From assembly GCF_029911635.1 (NCBI RefSeq), contig NZ_JARYTI010000019.1, positions 37,955 through 101,954 on the forward strand: a DNA stretch of 64,000 bases, written 5' to 3'. Every line of letters starts with the position of its first letter. Within the stretch, counting starts at the first letter, position 1. Shown piece after piece: positions 45,161-53,896 of this stretch. A program made the translations under genes and the position numbers. A model generated the notes under the pieces. It searched no databases, was not told where the DNA came from, and saw only the letters and a program-made list of their open reading frames with translations. Origin of the DNA: Sphingomonas sp. AR_OL41. Lineage in GTDB: Bacteria; Pseudomonadota; Alphaproteobacteria; Sphingomonadales; Sphingomonadaceae.

Positions 45161-47998
45161 ATGAAGACCAAGCTATTTACCGGGGTGGCCTTTGCCGCCA
45201 TGATGATTCCGGGCGCCGCTTTCGCGCAGTCGACCGGTTCCACAGACATGGATCAGGGTGACGTCGTCGTGACCGCCGCGCGCCCGACCAAAGGCATTGC
45301 GGGCGTACAAATTCCCGATTCGACCAAGGCCAAAGGCGTTCTGACGCAGGAATTCATTGCCAAGCAGACGCCGGGCAATTCGATTCTCGACACGATCAAC
45401 CAGCTGCCGGGTGTCAGCTTCCAGAACAACGATCCGTTTGGCTCGGCTGGCGGTACCCTGTCGATCCGCGGCTTCGATGCCAGCCGCATCGCGCTGACCT
45501 TCGACGGTATCCCGCTGAACGACACCGGCAACTATGCGCTCTATTCGAACCAGCAGCTCGACCCTGAACTGATCGAGCAGGTCAACGTCAATTACGGCTC
45601 GACAGACGTCGACAGCCCCTCGGCCGCTGCGTCGGGTTCGACCGTCAACTATCGTACCGTGGTGCCGACCGACAAGTTCGGTGCGCGCTTCCTGGGTTCG
45701 GTCGGCGACTACAACTTCTTCCGTGTGTTCGGCCAGATCAACACCGGCGCCTTCACGTCGTTCGGTACCAAGGCCTGGGTCTCAGCAAGCTCGGCGAACA
45801 ATAACGTCGTGTTCAACAACCGCGGCAAGATCAACAAGTCGCAGTTCAACGCCCGCCTCTATCAGCCGCTGGGCAGCAATGGCGACTTCCTGTCGCTGTC
45901 GGGCAACTACAACGTCAACCGCAACAACTTCTTCGGTTCGGCGCCGGCTCGTTACGATACCAACGTCTTTTCGCAGATCACCAAGCCCGACGCCGGAGCT
46001 CCGGTGGTGGGGACCCGCACCGACCCGGCGATTTCGGTCACCAACCCCTTCCTGGTGACGGGCGCGGTCCGCACCGCGGGTACCGGCTCCAGCAATCGCT
46101 TCCCGCTTGGCCGTGACGAACTGCCGTACAACGTTGCACGCTGCACCGTGAACGCGGGCGTAGCCGGCGTCGCCGACAATGACACGAACACCGGCTGCGG
46201 CACCACGTTCGACGAACGCTACAACCCGTCGAACACCGGCAACGTGCGCTTCGGTTCGAAGTTCACTCTCACGCCTGGTCTGGTGCTGACGATCGACGCC
46301 AGCTACCAGTATGTGAAGGCCAATGGCGGCGGCGTGGTTCAGGCGCGTGAAGGTTTGCGCGACGTCAATCCCGCCGGTCTCCCCGGCGGCATCGCCAACA
46401 CCGCCACCCCGACCCAGTGCATGACCGCGCCTGCTACCCAAGGCTACAGCTGCGTGGCCGGCTTTTTTGGTGGCCAGCCTTATGCCGGCAAGGATCTCAA
46501 CGGTGACGGCGACACGCTCGACATCGTCAATGTGCTCTCGCCGAGCGAAACCAAGACGCACCGCTATGGCCTGATCGCGGGCCTGCGTTACGACATCAAC
46601 GACGACAACACGCTGCGCGTTGGCTTCAGCTACGACCGCGGCAAGCATCGCCAGACCGGTGAAGTCGGCTTTTTGAAGCTCGACGGCTCACCGATCGATG
46701 TGTTTCCCGAAAACAACCCGATCATTGGCTCCAACGGCCAGATCCTGCAGAAGCGTGATCGCCTGTCTTACGCCACGCTCAAGCAGCTCTCGGCCGAATA
46801 TCGCGGCAATTTTGGTGGGTTGACCGTTAATCTCGGCGTGCGTGCGCCGTGGTTCGAGCGTGATCTGACCAACTATTGCTTCACCAGCAGCTCGGGCGGT
46901 TTCGTCGAGTGCTTCGGGCGCGATACCGCGGTGCAGGCGGCGATCGCCAGCGGCAACCCGTACAGCTATACCGCCGCGTCTGGCACGACGGCTGCAGCGG
47001 TGACGGGGTTTGCAGCGCCGGATCATCGAATCTACAAGTATAATCGTGTGCTGCCGAATATCGGTCTGAGCTACAAGTTTGCCGGCGGCTTCACGGTGTT
47101 CGGCAACTATTCGAAGGGCATCCAGGTTCCGGGCACCGACAGCCTGTACAATGCCTTCTACTTTCCGCGTAACTCACCGCAGGCCAATCCGACGCCGGAA
47201 ACGACCGACAATTTCGACGCCGGCATCCGCTACTCGTCGCCCACGATCCAGGCCGAAATCGGCCCGTGGTACACGCGCTTTACCAATCGTCTGGCGAGCG
47301 CGTTCGACCCGGACACACAGACGACCTTCTACCGTAACCTGGGCCGGGTCGATAAGTACGGCATCGACGCCAGCATTTCCTGGCGCCCGATCCGCGAGAT
47401 CACTGCCTATGTCTTCGGCTCGTATCTCAAGTCCGAGATCAAGAATAACGTGAACCTGGGTTACTGCCCGACCACGCTGACGACGGCGAACACGACGGCC
47501 AACTGCACCACGGCAGGTGCGCCGATCCTCGCCTACACCGCCGGCAAGCGTGAATCGGGTTCGCCGACCTACACCTTCGGCGGCCGACTGGCCGGTTCGC
47601 TCGGCCCGGTCGACCTCGCCATCCAGGCGAAGCGCACCGGTCCGCGTTATCTGAACGACCAGAATGTCGCCAACCTGCAGTGCACCTCGCCGCTGATCAA
47701 TCAGATCTGCCCGACGGCAGCAGCGACCCCCGCCAACTTCTCCGGCACGCGTGGGTTCGAATATCAGGTTTTCCCGGCCAAGACGCCGGCCTACACCCAG
47801 GTCGATATCGACCTGCGCGTAAAGATGGGCTGGGCCGGGCTCAATGACACGACCTATCTGCAGCTCAACGTGCAGAACGTGTTCAATGAGTTCTATGTCG
47901 GCGGCTTCAGCGGCGGCTCGACGACCGCATACAATGTGCCGTTCGTTCAGATCGGCAGCCCGCGCGCCTTCATCGCGTCGCTCAACGTTCAGTTCTGA
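45161..47998 (+). CDS. TonB-dependent receptor
   Basis: A 945-residue outer-membrane receptor. It has a signal peptide (about 1-22, ending AAFAQ), a TonB-box-like GDVVVTAARPT, a plug with TINQLPGVSF and LSIRGFD, and a long beta barrel ending in the aromatic C-terminus LNVQF. Extracellular loops contain cysteine pairs. Codon choice is more uniform than in the neighbours, which suggests strong expression. A rho-independent terminator follows. The downstream LytS/LytR-type pair is in the same direction and could control surface functions, but a direct link is not shown. Substrate unknown. Confidence 0.95.
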   Translation: MKTKLFTGVAFAAMMIPGAAFAQSTGSTDMDQGDVVVTAARPTKGIAGVQIPDSTKAKGVLTQEFIAKQTPGNSILDTINQLPGVSFQNNDPFGSAGGTLSIRGFDASRIALTFDGIPLNDTGNYALYSNQQLDPELIEQVNVNYGSTDVDSPSAAASGSTVNYRTVVPTDKFGARFLGSVGDYNFFRVFGQINTGAFTSFGTKAWVSASSANNNVVFNNRGKINKSQFNARLYQPLGSNGDFLSLSGNYNVNRNNFFGSAPARYDTNVFSQITKPDAGAPVVGTRTDPAISVTNPFLVTGAVRTAGTGSSNRFPLGRDELPYNVARCTVNAGVAGVADNDTNTGCGTTFDERYNPSNTGNVRFGSKFTLTPGLVLTIDASYQYVKANGGGVVQAREGLRDVNPAGLPGGIANTATPTQCMTAPATQGYSCVAGFFGGQPYAGKDLNGDGDTLDIVNVLSPSETKTHRYGLIAGLRYDINDDNTLRVGFSYDRGKHRQTGEVGFLKLDGSPIDVFPENNPIIGSNGQILQKRDRLSYATLKQLSAEYRGNFGGLTVNLGVRAPWFERDLTNYCFTSSSGGFVECFGRDTAVQAAIASGNPYSYTAASGTTAAAVTGFAAPDHRIYKYNRVLPNIGLSYKFAGGFTVFGNYSKGIQVPGTDSLYNAFYFPRNSPQANPTPETTDNFDAGIRYSSPTIQAEIGPWYTRFTNRLASAFDPDTQTTFYRNLGRVDKYGIDASISWRPIREITAYVFGSYLKSEIKNNVNLGYCPTTLTTANTTANCTTAGAPILAYTAGKRESGSPTYTFGGRLAGSLGPVDLAIQAKRTGPRYLNDQNVANLQCTSPLINQICPTAAATPANFSGTRGFEYQVFPAKTPAYTQVDIDLRVKMGWAGLNDTTYLQLNVQNVFNEFYVGGFSGGSTTAYNVPFVQIGSPRAFIASLNVQF

Positions 47999-48020
47999 TC
48001 GTCCGAGCAGGGTAGAAATT

Positions 48021-48051
48021 GGCCGCCGTCCCCCGGGACGGCGGCCTTTTT
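48021..48051 (+). terminator. Rho-independent terminator after the TonB-receptor gene
   Basis: A perfect 12-bp stem (GGCCGCCGTCCC paired with GGGACGGCGGCC, 2-base tip) is followed by TTTTT. It lies 22 bases after the stop codon and separates the receptor transcript from the two-component genes. Confidence 0.93.
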
Positions 48052-48133
48052 CTTGTCGGGCGCAGATCGCGCCTCGCCACGGCGTGGTCGCACGGTTTTG
48101 CGCTTGGCGCGCTGCCGGGGTAAGGCCGATGCG

Positions 48134-49240
48134 ATGCCACTTCTCGCCACGCCCACGATCTTCAAACGGCCGTTCTTCGAGGACAAGGGCCGCGCCTTCT
48201 GGCGCCTCCAGGCCGCCGGATGGAGCGGCTATCTGATCCTGCGCAGTGTCTCGGGATTGGCGGGCGGGCTGAAGCTCGACGCGATCGTGCCGGTGCTGAT
48301 CGAATCGATCGTCGGCTATTGCATCACGCTGCTGCTGTCGGCGCTGTACGGCTATTATCGCACCCGGCCGCGCATCGCCGCGATCGTCCTGACGGTGCTG
48401 ACGCTGGCCATCGCGACCCTGCTCTACGCGATTCTCGATTCGTTCAGCTTCTCGATGATGAAGCCGGTCGCGCCGGGGCTCAACATCAAGACGGTGCTTG
48501 CCTGGCTGTTCCTCAACTTCACCGTGCTGGCGGGCTGGTCGGCGCTCTATTTCGGGATCAATTTCTACCTGATCGTCGAGGCGCAGGCCGACCAGATGCA
48601 ACTGCTCGAAGTGCAGTCGAGCACCGCGCAACTGGCGATGCTGCGCTACCAGCTCAACCCGCATTTCCTGTTCAACACGCTCAACTCGATCTCGACGCTG
48701 GTGCTGCTCAAGCAGACCGAGCGCGCCAATGCGATGCTCAGCCGGCTATCGTCCTTCCTGCGCTACACGCTCGCCAACGAGCCGACGGCGCATGTCACGC
48801 TGGCGCAGGAGGTCGAGACGCTGAAACTGTATCTCGAAATCGAGAAGATGCGTTTCGAGGACCGGCTGCGCCCCAGTTTCGACATCGACGTGCGCGTGTC
48901 GAAGGCCCGCCTGCCGTCGCTGTTGCTCCAGCCGCTGGTCGAAAACGCCATCAAATATGCCGTGACGCCGCAGGAAGATGGCGCCGAAATCGCGGTCGTC
49001 GCGCGGCTCGCCGGAGACAGGGTGCAGATCGCCGTATCGGACACCGGACCGGGGTTGCACGAAATGAAAGCACGTCCATCCCTTTCAACCGGGGTCGGCC
49101 TTGCCAATATAAGGGAGCGACTGGTGCAGGCTTATGGCCCCGACCATCGCTTCGAGACGCGGTCCATCCCGGGCGGCGGGTTCGGAGTGGAAATTGAGAT
49201 TCCGTTCCAGCTCGAGGAACCGACAAGAGAGGTCGCATGA
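48134..49240 (+). CDS. LytS/YehU-type sensor histidine kinase
   Basis: A 368-residue kinase of the LytS family. The first 150 or so residues hold about four membrane helices, followed by the His_kinase domain: QLNPHFLFNTLNSIS contains the phosphorylated histidine, and the ATPase part has VENAIKYAV and SDTGPGL. No known sensor domain is present, so the signal is probably detected within the membrane. The gene overlaps its response regulator by 4 bases. The ATG at 48134 fits; a longer frame upstream overlaps the terminator. Confidence 0.95.
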   Translation: MPLLATPTIFKRPFFEDKGRAFWRLQAAGWSGYLILRSVSGLAGGLKLDAIVPVLIESIVGYCITLLLSALYGYYRTRPRIAAIVLTVLTLAIATLLYAILDSFSFSMMKPVAPGLNIKTVLAWLFLNFTVLAGWSALYFGINFYLIVEAQADQMQLLEVQSSTAQLAMLRYQLNPHFLFNTLNSISTLVLLKQTERANAMLSRLSSFLRYTLANEPTAHVTLAQEVETLKLYLEIEKMRFEDRLRPSFDIDVRVSKARLPSLLLQPLVENAIKYAVTPQEDGAEIAVVARLAGDRVQIAVSDTGPGLHEMKARPSLSTGVGLANIRERLVQAYGPDHRFETRSIPGGGFGVEIEIPFQLEEPTREVA

Positions 49241-50037
49241 CGATTCGAACGATTTTGGTGGATGACGAGCCGCTGGCGATCCAGGGCCTCGAACTTCGCC
49301 TGCAGGCTTTCGACGATGTCGAAATCGTCGAGAAGTGCCAGAACGGTCGCGAGGCGATCCGCGCGATCAAGACCCACAAGCCCGATCTGGTGTTTCTCGA
49401 CATCCAGATGCCCGGCTTCGATGGCTTCTCAGTGGTGCAGGGCCTGATGGAGGTCGAGCCGCCGCTGTTCGTCTTCGTAACCGCCTATTCCGACCATGCG
49501 CTCAAGGCCTTCGAGGCGCAGGCGGTCGACTATCTGATGAAGCCGGTCGAGGAATCGCGGCTCGCCGACACGCTCGACCGGGTGCGCCAGCGCCTGGCTG
49601 AGAAGCGCGGCGTCGAGGAAGTCGAGAAGCTGCGCGAGGTGCTCGCCGACGTCGCGCCCGAGGCGGCCGCCGACATCGCCGACGGGACCGATCAGGTGCA
49701 GGCCAATCGCTTCGAAAAGCTGATCAACATCAAGGATCGCGGGCAGATTTTCCGCGTCGACGTCGACACGATCGAGCGGATCGACGCGGCCGGCGATTAT
49801 ATGTGCATCTATACCGGCGACAATACGCTGATCCTGCGCGAGACGATGAAGGATCTCGAAAAGCGCCTCGACCCGCGCCGTTTCCAGCGCGTGCATCGCT
49901 CGACGATCGTCAATCTCGACCTCGTCAAGGAAGTGAAGCCGCATACCAATGGCGAGTGCTTCCTGGTGCTGGCATCAAACGCGCAGGTGAAGGTCTCGCG
50001 CAGCTATCGCGACGTCGTCGCGCGGTTCGTGCACTGA
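49237..50037 (+). CDS. LytR/AlgR-type response regulator (LytTR DNA-binding domain)
   Basis: A 266-residue response regulator. The receiver domain (about 1-120) has the acidic pair DDE and the phosphoacceptor Asp in LVFLDIQMPG; the C-terminal LytTR domain (about 160-265) shows IERIDAAGDYMCIYT and FQRVHRSTIVNLDLV. It is the partner of the LytS-type kinase (ATGA overlap). LytTR regulators control envelope, polysaccharide or peptide-uptake genes in other bacteria; the target here is unknown. A terminator-like hairpin follows. Confidence 0.95.
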   Translation: MTIRTILVDDEPLAIQGLELRLQAFDDVEIVEKCQNGREAIRAIKTHKPDLVFLDIQMPGFDGFSVVQGLMEVEPPLFVFVTAYSDHALKAFEAQAVDYLMKPVEESRLADTLDRVRQRLAEKRGVEEVEKLREVLADVAPEAAADIADGTDQVQANRFEKLINIKDRGQIFRVDVDTIERIDAAGDYMCIYTGDNTLILRETMKDLEKRLDPRRFQRVHRSTIVNLDLVKEVKPHTNGECFLVLASNAQVKVSRSYRDVVARFVH

Positions 50038-50044
50038 TAGAAAC

Positions 50045-50071
50045 GCGCTTCCCCTGCGCGGGAAGCGCTTT
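50045..50071 (+). terminator. Terminator-like hairpin after the response regulator
   Basis: The stem GCGCTTCCC/GGGAAGCGC (9 bp, 6-base loop) lies 7 bases after the stop and is followed by a short T run (TTTCC). The T-tract is weak. Confidence 0.6.
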
Positions 50072-50157
50072 CCTCGCGCGACGCCTCAAAGTCCTTGGGG
50101 AAAGCGCCAATCTGGGTTAATCGTCGCGCCGCTTTCTGCGGGGGCGGAGCGGGACCG

Positions 50158-51009
50158 ATGAGCGACAAGGCTGGTATCTTCGCACGGCTGCATCAGCCCG
50201 GCGATCCGGTAATATTGTACAATGCCTGGGACGCGGGCAGCGCCAGGGCGGTGGTGCGCGCGGGCGCGAAGGCGGTTGCCACCGGCAGCTGGTCGGTCGC
50301 CGCGGCATGGGGTTATGACGATGGCGAGCAGGTACCGCTCGACCTGGTGCTGACCAACGCCACGCGGATCGCCGATGCCGTCAGCCAACCGGTGACGATC
50401 GATTTCGAAGGCGGTTATGCTGTCGCGCCGGACGATGTCGCGGCCAACATGGCGCGGCTGGCGCGCACCGGCGTGATCGGGTGCAATTTCGAGGACCAGG
50501 TGGTCGGCGGTAGCGGCCTCCACCCGATCGATCTCCAGGCGCGGCGCATCGCTGCCGCCCGCCGCGGGGCGGATGCCGCCTTCTTCATCAACGCGCGCAC
50601 CGATATCTTCCTGCAGGCGCCGTTCGACAGCCATGATGACGCAATGGTCGATGAAGCGATCGCGCGGGCGCATGCTTATGCCGCGGCCGGCGCCAGCGGC
50701 TTCTTCGCGGCCGGGCTTGGCGATCTTGCCCTGCTCAAGAAGCTGTGCGCGGCGGTAACGCTGCCGGTCAACGTCATTCCGCTGCCGGGCGGCCCCGATG
50801 TCCGGGCGCTCGCCGACGCGGGCGTGGCGCGGGTCAGCTATGGTCCGCGGCCTTATCGCATCATGCTGAAAGCCGTCGAGGAAGCGGCCCAGGCCGCGTT
50901 CGACTGGGATGCGGCACCCGCCCCGGCGGCGGCGCCGGGCCGGCCTAGTCCGCCGCTGCGTCCTCGGCGGGTCGCTCGAACCAGGCCTCGACCGGCCCCG
51001 ACAGCTTGA
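50158..51009 (+). CDS. Isocitrate lyase/PEP mutase family enzyme
   Basis: A 283-residue TIM-barrel enzyme of the PEP mutase/isocitrate lyase superfamily. Family features include NAWDAGSARAVVRAG, the metal-site-like TIDFEGGY, GCNFEDQV and NARTDIF. It lacks the KKCGH catalytic loop of isocitrate lyase, so it is more like oxaloacetate decarboxylases or related lyases. Cytoplasmic. The ATG at 50158 matches the family start. Its last 65 bases overlap the 3' end of the convergent DUF3297 gene, and the corresponding C-terminal tail is Arg/Pro-rich and probably not structured. Confidence 0.9.
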   Translation: MSDKAGIFARLHQPGDPVILYNAWDAGSARAVVRAGAKAVATGSWSVAAAWGYDDGEQVPLDLVLTNATRIADAVSQPVTIDFEGGYAVAPDDVAANMARLARTGVIGCNFEDQVVGGSGLHPIDLQARRIAAARRGADAAFFINARTDIFLQAPFDSHDDAMVDEAIARAHAYAAAGASGFFAAGLGDLALLKKLCAAVTLPVNVIPLPGGPDVRALADAGVARVSYGPRPYRIMLKAVEEAAQAAFDWDAAPAPAAAPGRPSPPLRPRRVARTRPRPAPTA

Positions 51010-51214
51010 GCGTCAGCGGCTGGCCGTGCCGGTCGACCTTCTTGCCCAGCGCAACGCGAATCCAGCCTTCCGACAGCGAATATTCCTCGACGTCGTGGCG
51101 TTGCAGACCCTTGAAGCGGATGCCGATGCCGCGTGACAGCGCGGACTGATCGAAAAAGGCGCTGCGCGGGTTAATGCACAGCCGGTCGGGCGGGGTGTCG
51201 GTGATGTCGCTCAT
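50945..51214 (-). CDS. DUF3297 family protein
   Basis: An 89-residue cytoplasmic protein of DUF3297, recognisable by DRLCINPRSAFFD, GIGIRFKG and VEEYSLSEGWIRV. The family is short, widespread in alphaproteobacteria and of unknown function. It overlaps the convergent PEP-mutase-family gene at its 3' end (50945-51009). Confidence 0.92.
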   Translation of the reverse strand: MSDITDTPPDRLCINPRSAFFDQSALSRGIGIRFKGLQRHDVEEYSLSEGWIRVALGKKVDRHGQPLTLKLSGPVEAWFERPAEDAAAD

Positions 51215-51257
51215 GATGGCGCCTCATGGCGCAAAAATGCGCCCATTTCCACGCGAA

Positions 51258-51285
51258 AACGGCGCGGAAAACGATCCGCGCCGTT
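51258..51285 (-). terminator. Rho-independent terminator (minus strand)
   Basis: An 11-bp perfect stem (AACGGCGCGGA/TCCGCGCCGTT, 6-base loop) read on the minus strand ends in TTTT. It lies just downstream of the Tyr-rich protein gene that ends at 51307. Confidence 0.85.
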
Positions 51286-51306
51286 CCGTCTCGTCCGCGG
51301 CGACGA

Positions 51307-51705
51307 TCAGTCGCAGACGCGCACCCGCATGTACCGATCATAATAACGATCGTAGCGGTTCTCGATCCAGCAGCGCCGATCGTAATAGCCGTTGCGGCGG
51401 TAGTTATAGGCGTAATAGCCGTCGTTCGGATAATAGCCGTGGCTGCGGTAATAATAGCCGTCATAGTCGGGACGATAACCGCGATCACGATAATAAACCT
51501 CACGGTCACGGTTGCTGCCCGAAGCGATGGCAGCACCGATCGCCAGACCGGCGATGCCGCCGATCAACGCCGCGCCAGCGGCGTCGCCGTCACCATGGTG
51601 GCGATAGCCGCCACGCCAACGCTGTGCGTCCGCCGGTACCGCTGCACCCAACGTCGTTGCTGCGAGCACCGCGCCGAGGCCGATCTTCTTTACAATGCTG
51701 TTCAT
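51307..51705 (-). CDS. Exported Tyr-rich protein with glycine zipper
   Basis: A 132-residue protein with a signal peptide (about 1-28, ending PADAQ), a glycine-zipper segment (about 45-62, GAALIGGIAGLAIGAAIA) and a tyrosine/arginine-rich tail with many YY and RY pairs and two cysteines (RRCWIE, VRVCD). Proteins of this style are common envelope proteins of sphingomonads; function unknown. AAGGAG lies 8 bases upstream of the ATG at 51705, deciding the start over an upstream frame. A strong terminator follows. Confidence 0.82.
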   Translation of the reverse strand: MNSIVKKIGLGAVLAATTLGAAVPADAQRWRGGYRHHGDGDAAGAALIGGIAGLAIGAAIASGSNRDREVYYRDRGYRPDYDGYYYRSHGYYPNDGYYAYNYRRNGYYDRRCWIENRYDRYYDRYMRVRVCD

Positions 51706-51922
51706 GATGAAGCTCCTTCGTTCCAGCAAAGCCCATGTTCCGCGCCCTGACCAACGCCGGGTGGACCAGCTTGTTGCACCTGTTAGGCGATTCGCGCTGA
51801 ACCGTCACGGAATGCGCCGTTCAGCCGTGGTTTAGGCGCGCGCACGCGCTGCCGGGCGATTTTAGCCACGATCGAGCCACTTCGCCTTTTTCGGAAGCGA
51901 AAATGCGCTACGTTGGCGCGTG

Positions 51923-52435
51923 ATGAATGCCGAACGATTCAACCGATTGACACCGCGCCAGGCCGAGTGCCTGCGGTTGCTTGCCCGACCGATGCGGCCG
52001 AAGGAGATCGCACTCGAACTCGGTCTGTCGGTACGCACGGTCGAGGGCTATATCGCCGAAGCCGTCGAGCGGCTCGAAGCAGGCGGATCGTTGGCGGCAG
52101 CGCGGGCCTTTGCCGACTGGGAACAGGCACAGCGCCCGGCAGTTCCCCGCGCAACCTCGGGGGAAGCACCCCCGTTAAATCTACCCGGGCAGGATTCGCG
52201 GGTTGAAGCAACCGGCCCCGGCATCGCACCCAGCCTCTCGTCCGACGCACCGGCTCTCGGTGCGACGGCGATCATCGGGAGGCAGGTCACCCTATCGAGC
52301 TGGCAGCGCAACGTCATCATCATCGCCCTCACCATCGGCACCATCGTCTCGGTGCTGCTGCTTGTCGCGGGCGGTGAGGGTATCGCGGCATTGCGCAACA
52401 GCTGGGTTGCCAACCACCCGACCTTGCATCGGTAG
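51923..52435 (+). CDS. Membrane-anchored LuxR-type HTH regulator
   Basis: A 170-residue protein. Residues about 8-55 are a LuxR/GerE-type helix-turn-helix: LTPRQAECLRLLARPM then KEIALELGLSVRTVEGYIAEAVERL. A Pro-rich linker leads to one C-terminal membrane helix (about 128-150, NVIIIALTIGTIVSVLLLVAG) and a short outward tail, so DNA binding would occur at the membrane. There is no receiver or ligand domain. A GTG at 51920 is an alternative start. It heads a four-gene same-strand set ending with a MarR-like regulator. Confidence 0.88.
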   Translation: MNAERFNRLTPRQAECLRLLARPMRPKEIALELGLSVRTVEGYIAEAVERLEAGGSLAAARAFADWEQAQRPAVPRATSGEAPPLNLPGQDSRVEATGPGIAPSLSSDAPALGATAIIGRQVTLSSWQRNVIIIALTIGTIVSVLLLVAGGEGIAALRNSWVANHPTLHR

Positions 52436-52471
52436 CCGCCGGCCTGGGCCGGGCGGCAGGGGGAGTGGAAC

Positions 52472-52864
52472 ATGAAGCATTTGCACAACGAACGTCTCGA
52501 CGCCGGTCGCGCCATCGCCTCGCCGCTACACGCGCTCGAGGCGAGCCTCGACGTCGCCATCGGCCACGCCGGCGAACTGATGATCGCGATGTCGATGGGT
52601 CGCAAGCGCGCCAAGCTGTCGGCGGTCTATGGCGCCGACGCCTTTGATGCGCTGGGCGAGGCCGCCGCGGGGCTGTTCGCCGGACGCGCCCGTACCGTCG
52701 CGCTGCATCGCACGCTCGATGGGCTGCGCGCTGATCTTGGCCTCCCGGCGCGGGCCTATGGCGACGAATCGCACAAGCCGGATGGCTTTACCGGCCTCGC
52801 CGCGGGACAGGCGGAGCGCGCGTCGAACACGGCAGCCGCACCCACGCTGCGCATTGCGATTTGA
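52472..52864 (+). CDS. Small helical protein of unknown function
   Basis: A 130-residue protein without signal peptide or membrane segment. The first 100 residues are predicted helical (DAGRAIASPLHALEASLD; AFDALGEAAAGLFAG), followed by a flexible tail. GGAG lies upstream of the ATG. No family recognised. It sits 36 bases after the LuxR-type gene. Confidence 0.7.
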   Translation: MKHLHNERLDAGRAIASPLHALEASLDVAIGHAGELMIAMSMGRKRAKLSAVYGADAFDALGEAAAGLFAGRARTVALHRTLDGLRADLGLPARAYGDESHKPDGFTGLAAGQAERASNTAAAPTLRIAI

Positions 52865-52942
52865 AGGAGCAAGGCGGGTGATCCGGCACTTCGACCTGCT
52901 GCGTCGTGTCGCCCGCTGCTGCCTCCGGGGCGTCCCGATTTC

Positions 52943-53383
52943 ATGAACGGCCCGCTCGATTTCAACATCTTGCAGGCATTGGTGTCGGGATATGCCCTGT
53001 GGCGGGGGGGCGCGCCGGAGCGCTGGGCGGGCACATTGCTCGCCCTCGCTGCGGCAGCGACCTATTTTTCCTACACCTCATTCGAAGTGCGCTTCCGCTC
53101 GGTCGAGGCCGGTGTGCTGGTCGTCGATCTGACGTTGACCACCGCCCTGTGGCTGCTGGCGCTGCGCTCCAACAGGATTTGGCCGATGTTCGTAACCGCA
53201 CTGCAATTCGCCTCGACCCTGGTGCACATCTCCAAGGCGGTCGACCTGGGCATGTCGCCCTGGGCATATCATTTCCTGCTCAAGATCGGCGGCTATCCGA
53301 TCCTGCTCGCGCTATTCGTCGGCACGTTCCGCCATGACGCGCGCGTGCGTCGCTACGGCGTGGATCTGCCATGGGCGGCATGA
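52943..53383 (+). CDS. Four-helix membrane protein of unknown function
   Basis: A 146-residue protein with about four membrane helices (around 8-22, 28-45, 56-75 and 110-128) and charged loops. No family recognised. Its stop overlaps the next gene's ATG (ATGA), so the two are translationally coupled. It may be the membrane partner of the LuxR- or MarR-type regulator. Confidence 0.72.
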   Translation: MNGPLDFNILQALVSGYALWRGGAPERWAGTLLALAAAATYFSYTSFEVRFRSVEAGVLVVDLTLTTALWLLALRSNRIWPMFVTALQFASTLVHISKAVDLGMSPWAYHFLLKIGGYPILLALFVGTFRHDARVRRYGVDLPWAA

Positions 53384-53838
53384 TCAGACCCGACATGCTG
53401 CCGCGACGCGACACCGCGAAGCTGCACCTGCGCGCCACCACCGCGCCACTGCCCGACGGCAGCATGGTCTTCGCCGATCTAACGACGCGCGGCGATGGGG
53501 CGGCCGGCGCTGCACCGGGCGAGCGCGCCCGCGCGATCTACGAAGCACGACGGCGGCGCGACACCATGCTCGGTCACGCTGGCCCGCTGTTCCACGACCC
53601 GGCATGGGATATCATGCTCGACCTCTTCGTCCGAGGAGAGCAACAGGAGATGGTCTCGGTCTCCAGCGCGTGCGTCGCGTCGTGCGCGCCGCACAGCACC
53701 GCACTGCGCTGCCTCAAGGCGATGGAGCGAAAGGGGCTGGTCGCTTTCGAGCGCGACCCGTTCGACAAGCGTCGTCGCTTCGTTGCGCTGGACCGGGACT
53801 TGCGCGATCGCATGGCCGACTGGCTGGCGGACGTTTAG
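53380..53838 (+). CDS. MarR-like winged-helix regulator
   Basis: A 152-residue protein. The C-terminal half is a MarR-type winged helix: a helix around PAWDIMLDLFV, the recognition helix in SACVASCAPHSTALRCLKAMERKGLV, and the wing FERDPFDKRRRFVAL. The N-terminal 60 residues are not conserved with MarR. I chose the ATG at 53380, which overlaps the upstream stop as ATGA; an ATG at 53371 is also possible. It probably regulates its own four-gene set. Confidence 0.82.
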   Translation: MIRPDMLPRRDTAKLHLRATTAPLPDGSMVFADLTTRGDGAAGAAPGERARAIYEARRRRDTMLGHAGPLFHDPAWDIMLDLFVRGEQQEMVSVSSACVASCAPHSTALRCLKAMERKGLVAFERDPFDKRRRFVALDRDLRDRMADWLADV

Positions 53839-53896
53839 GGACGTCGGAAGTGCGAGGCGGCCGATCGTAGCGGAGATCGCGCCACGACATTTTATT

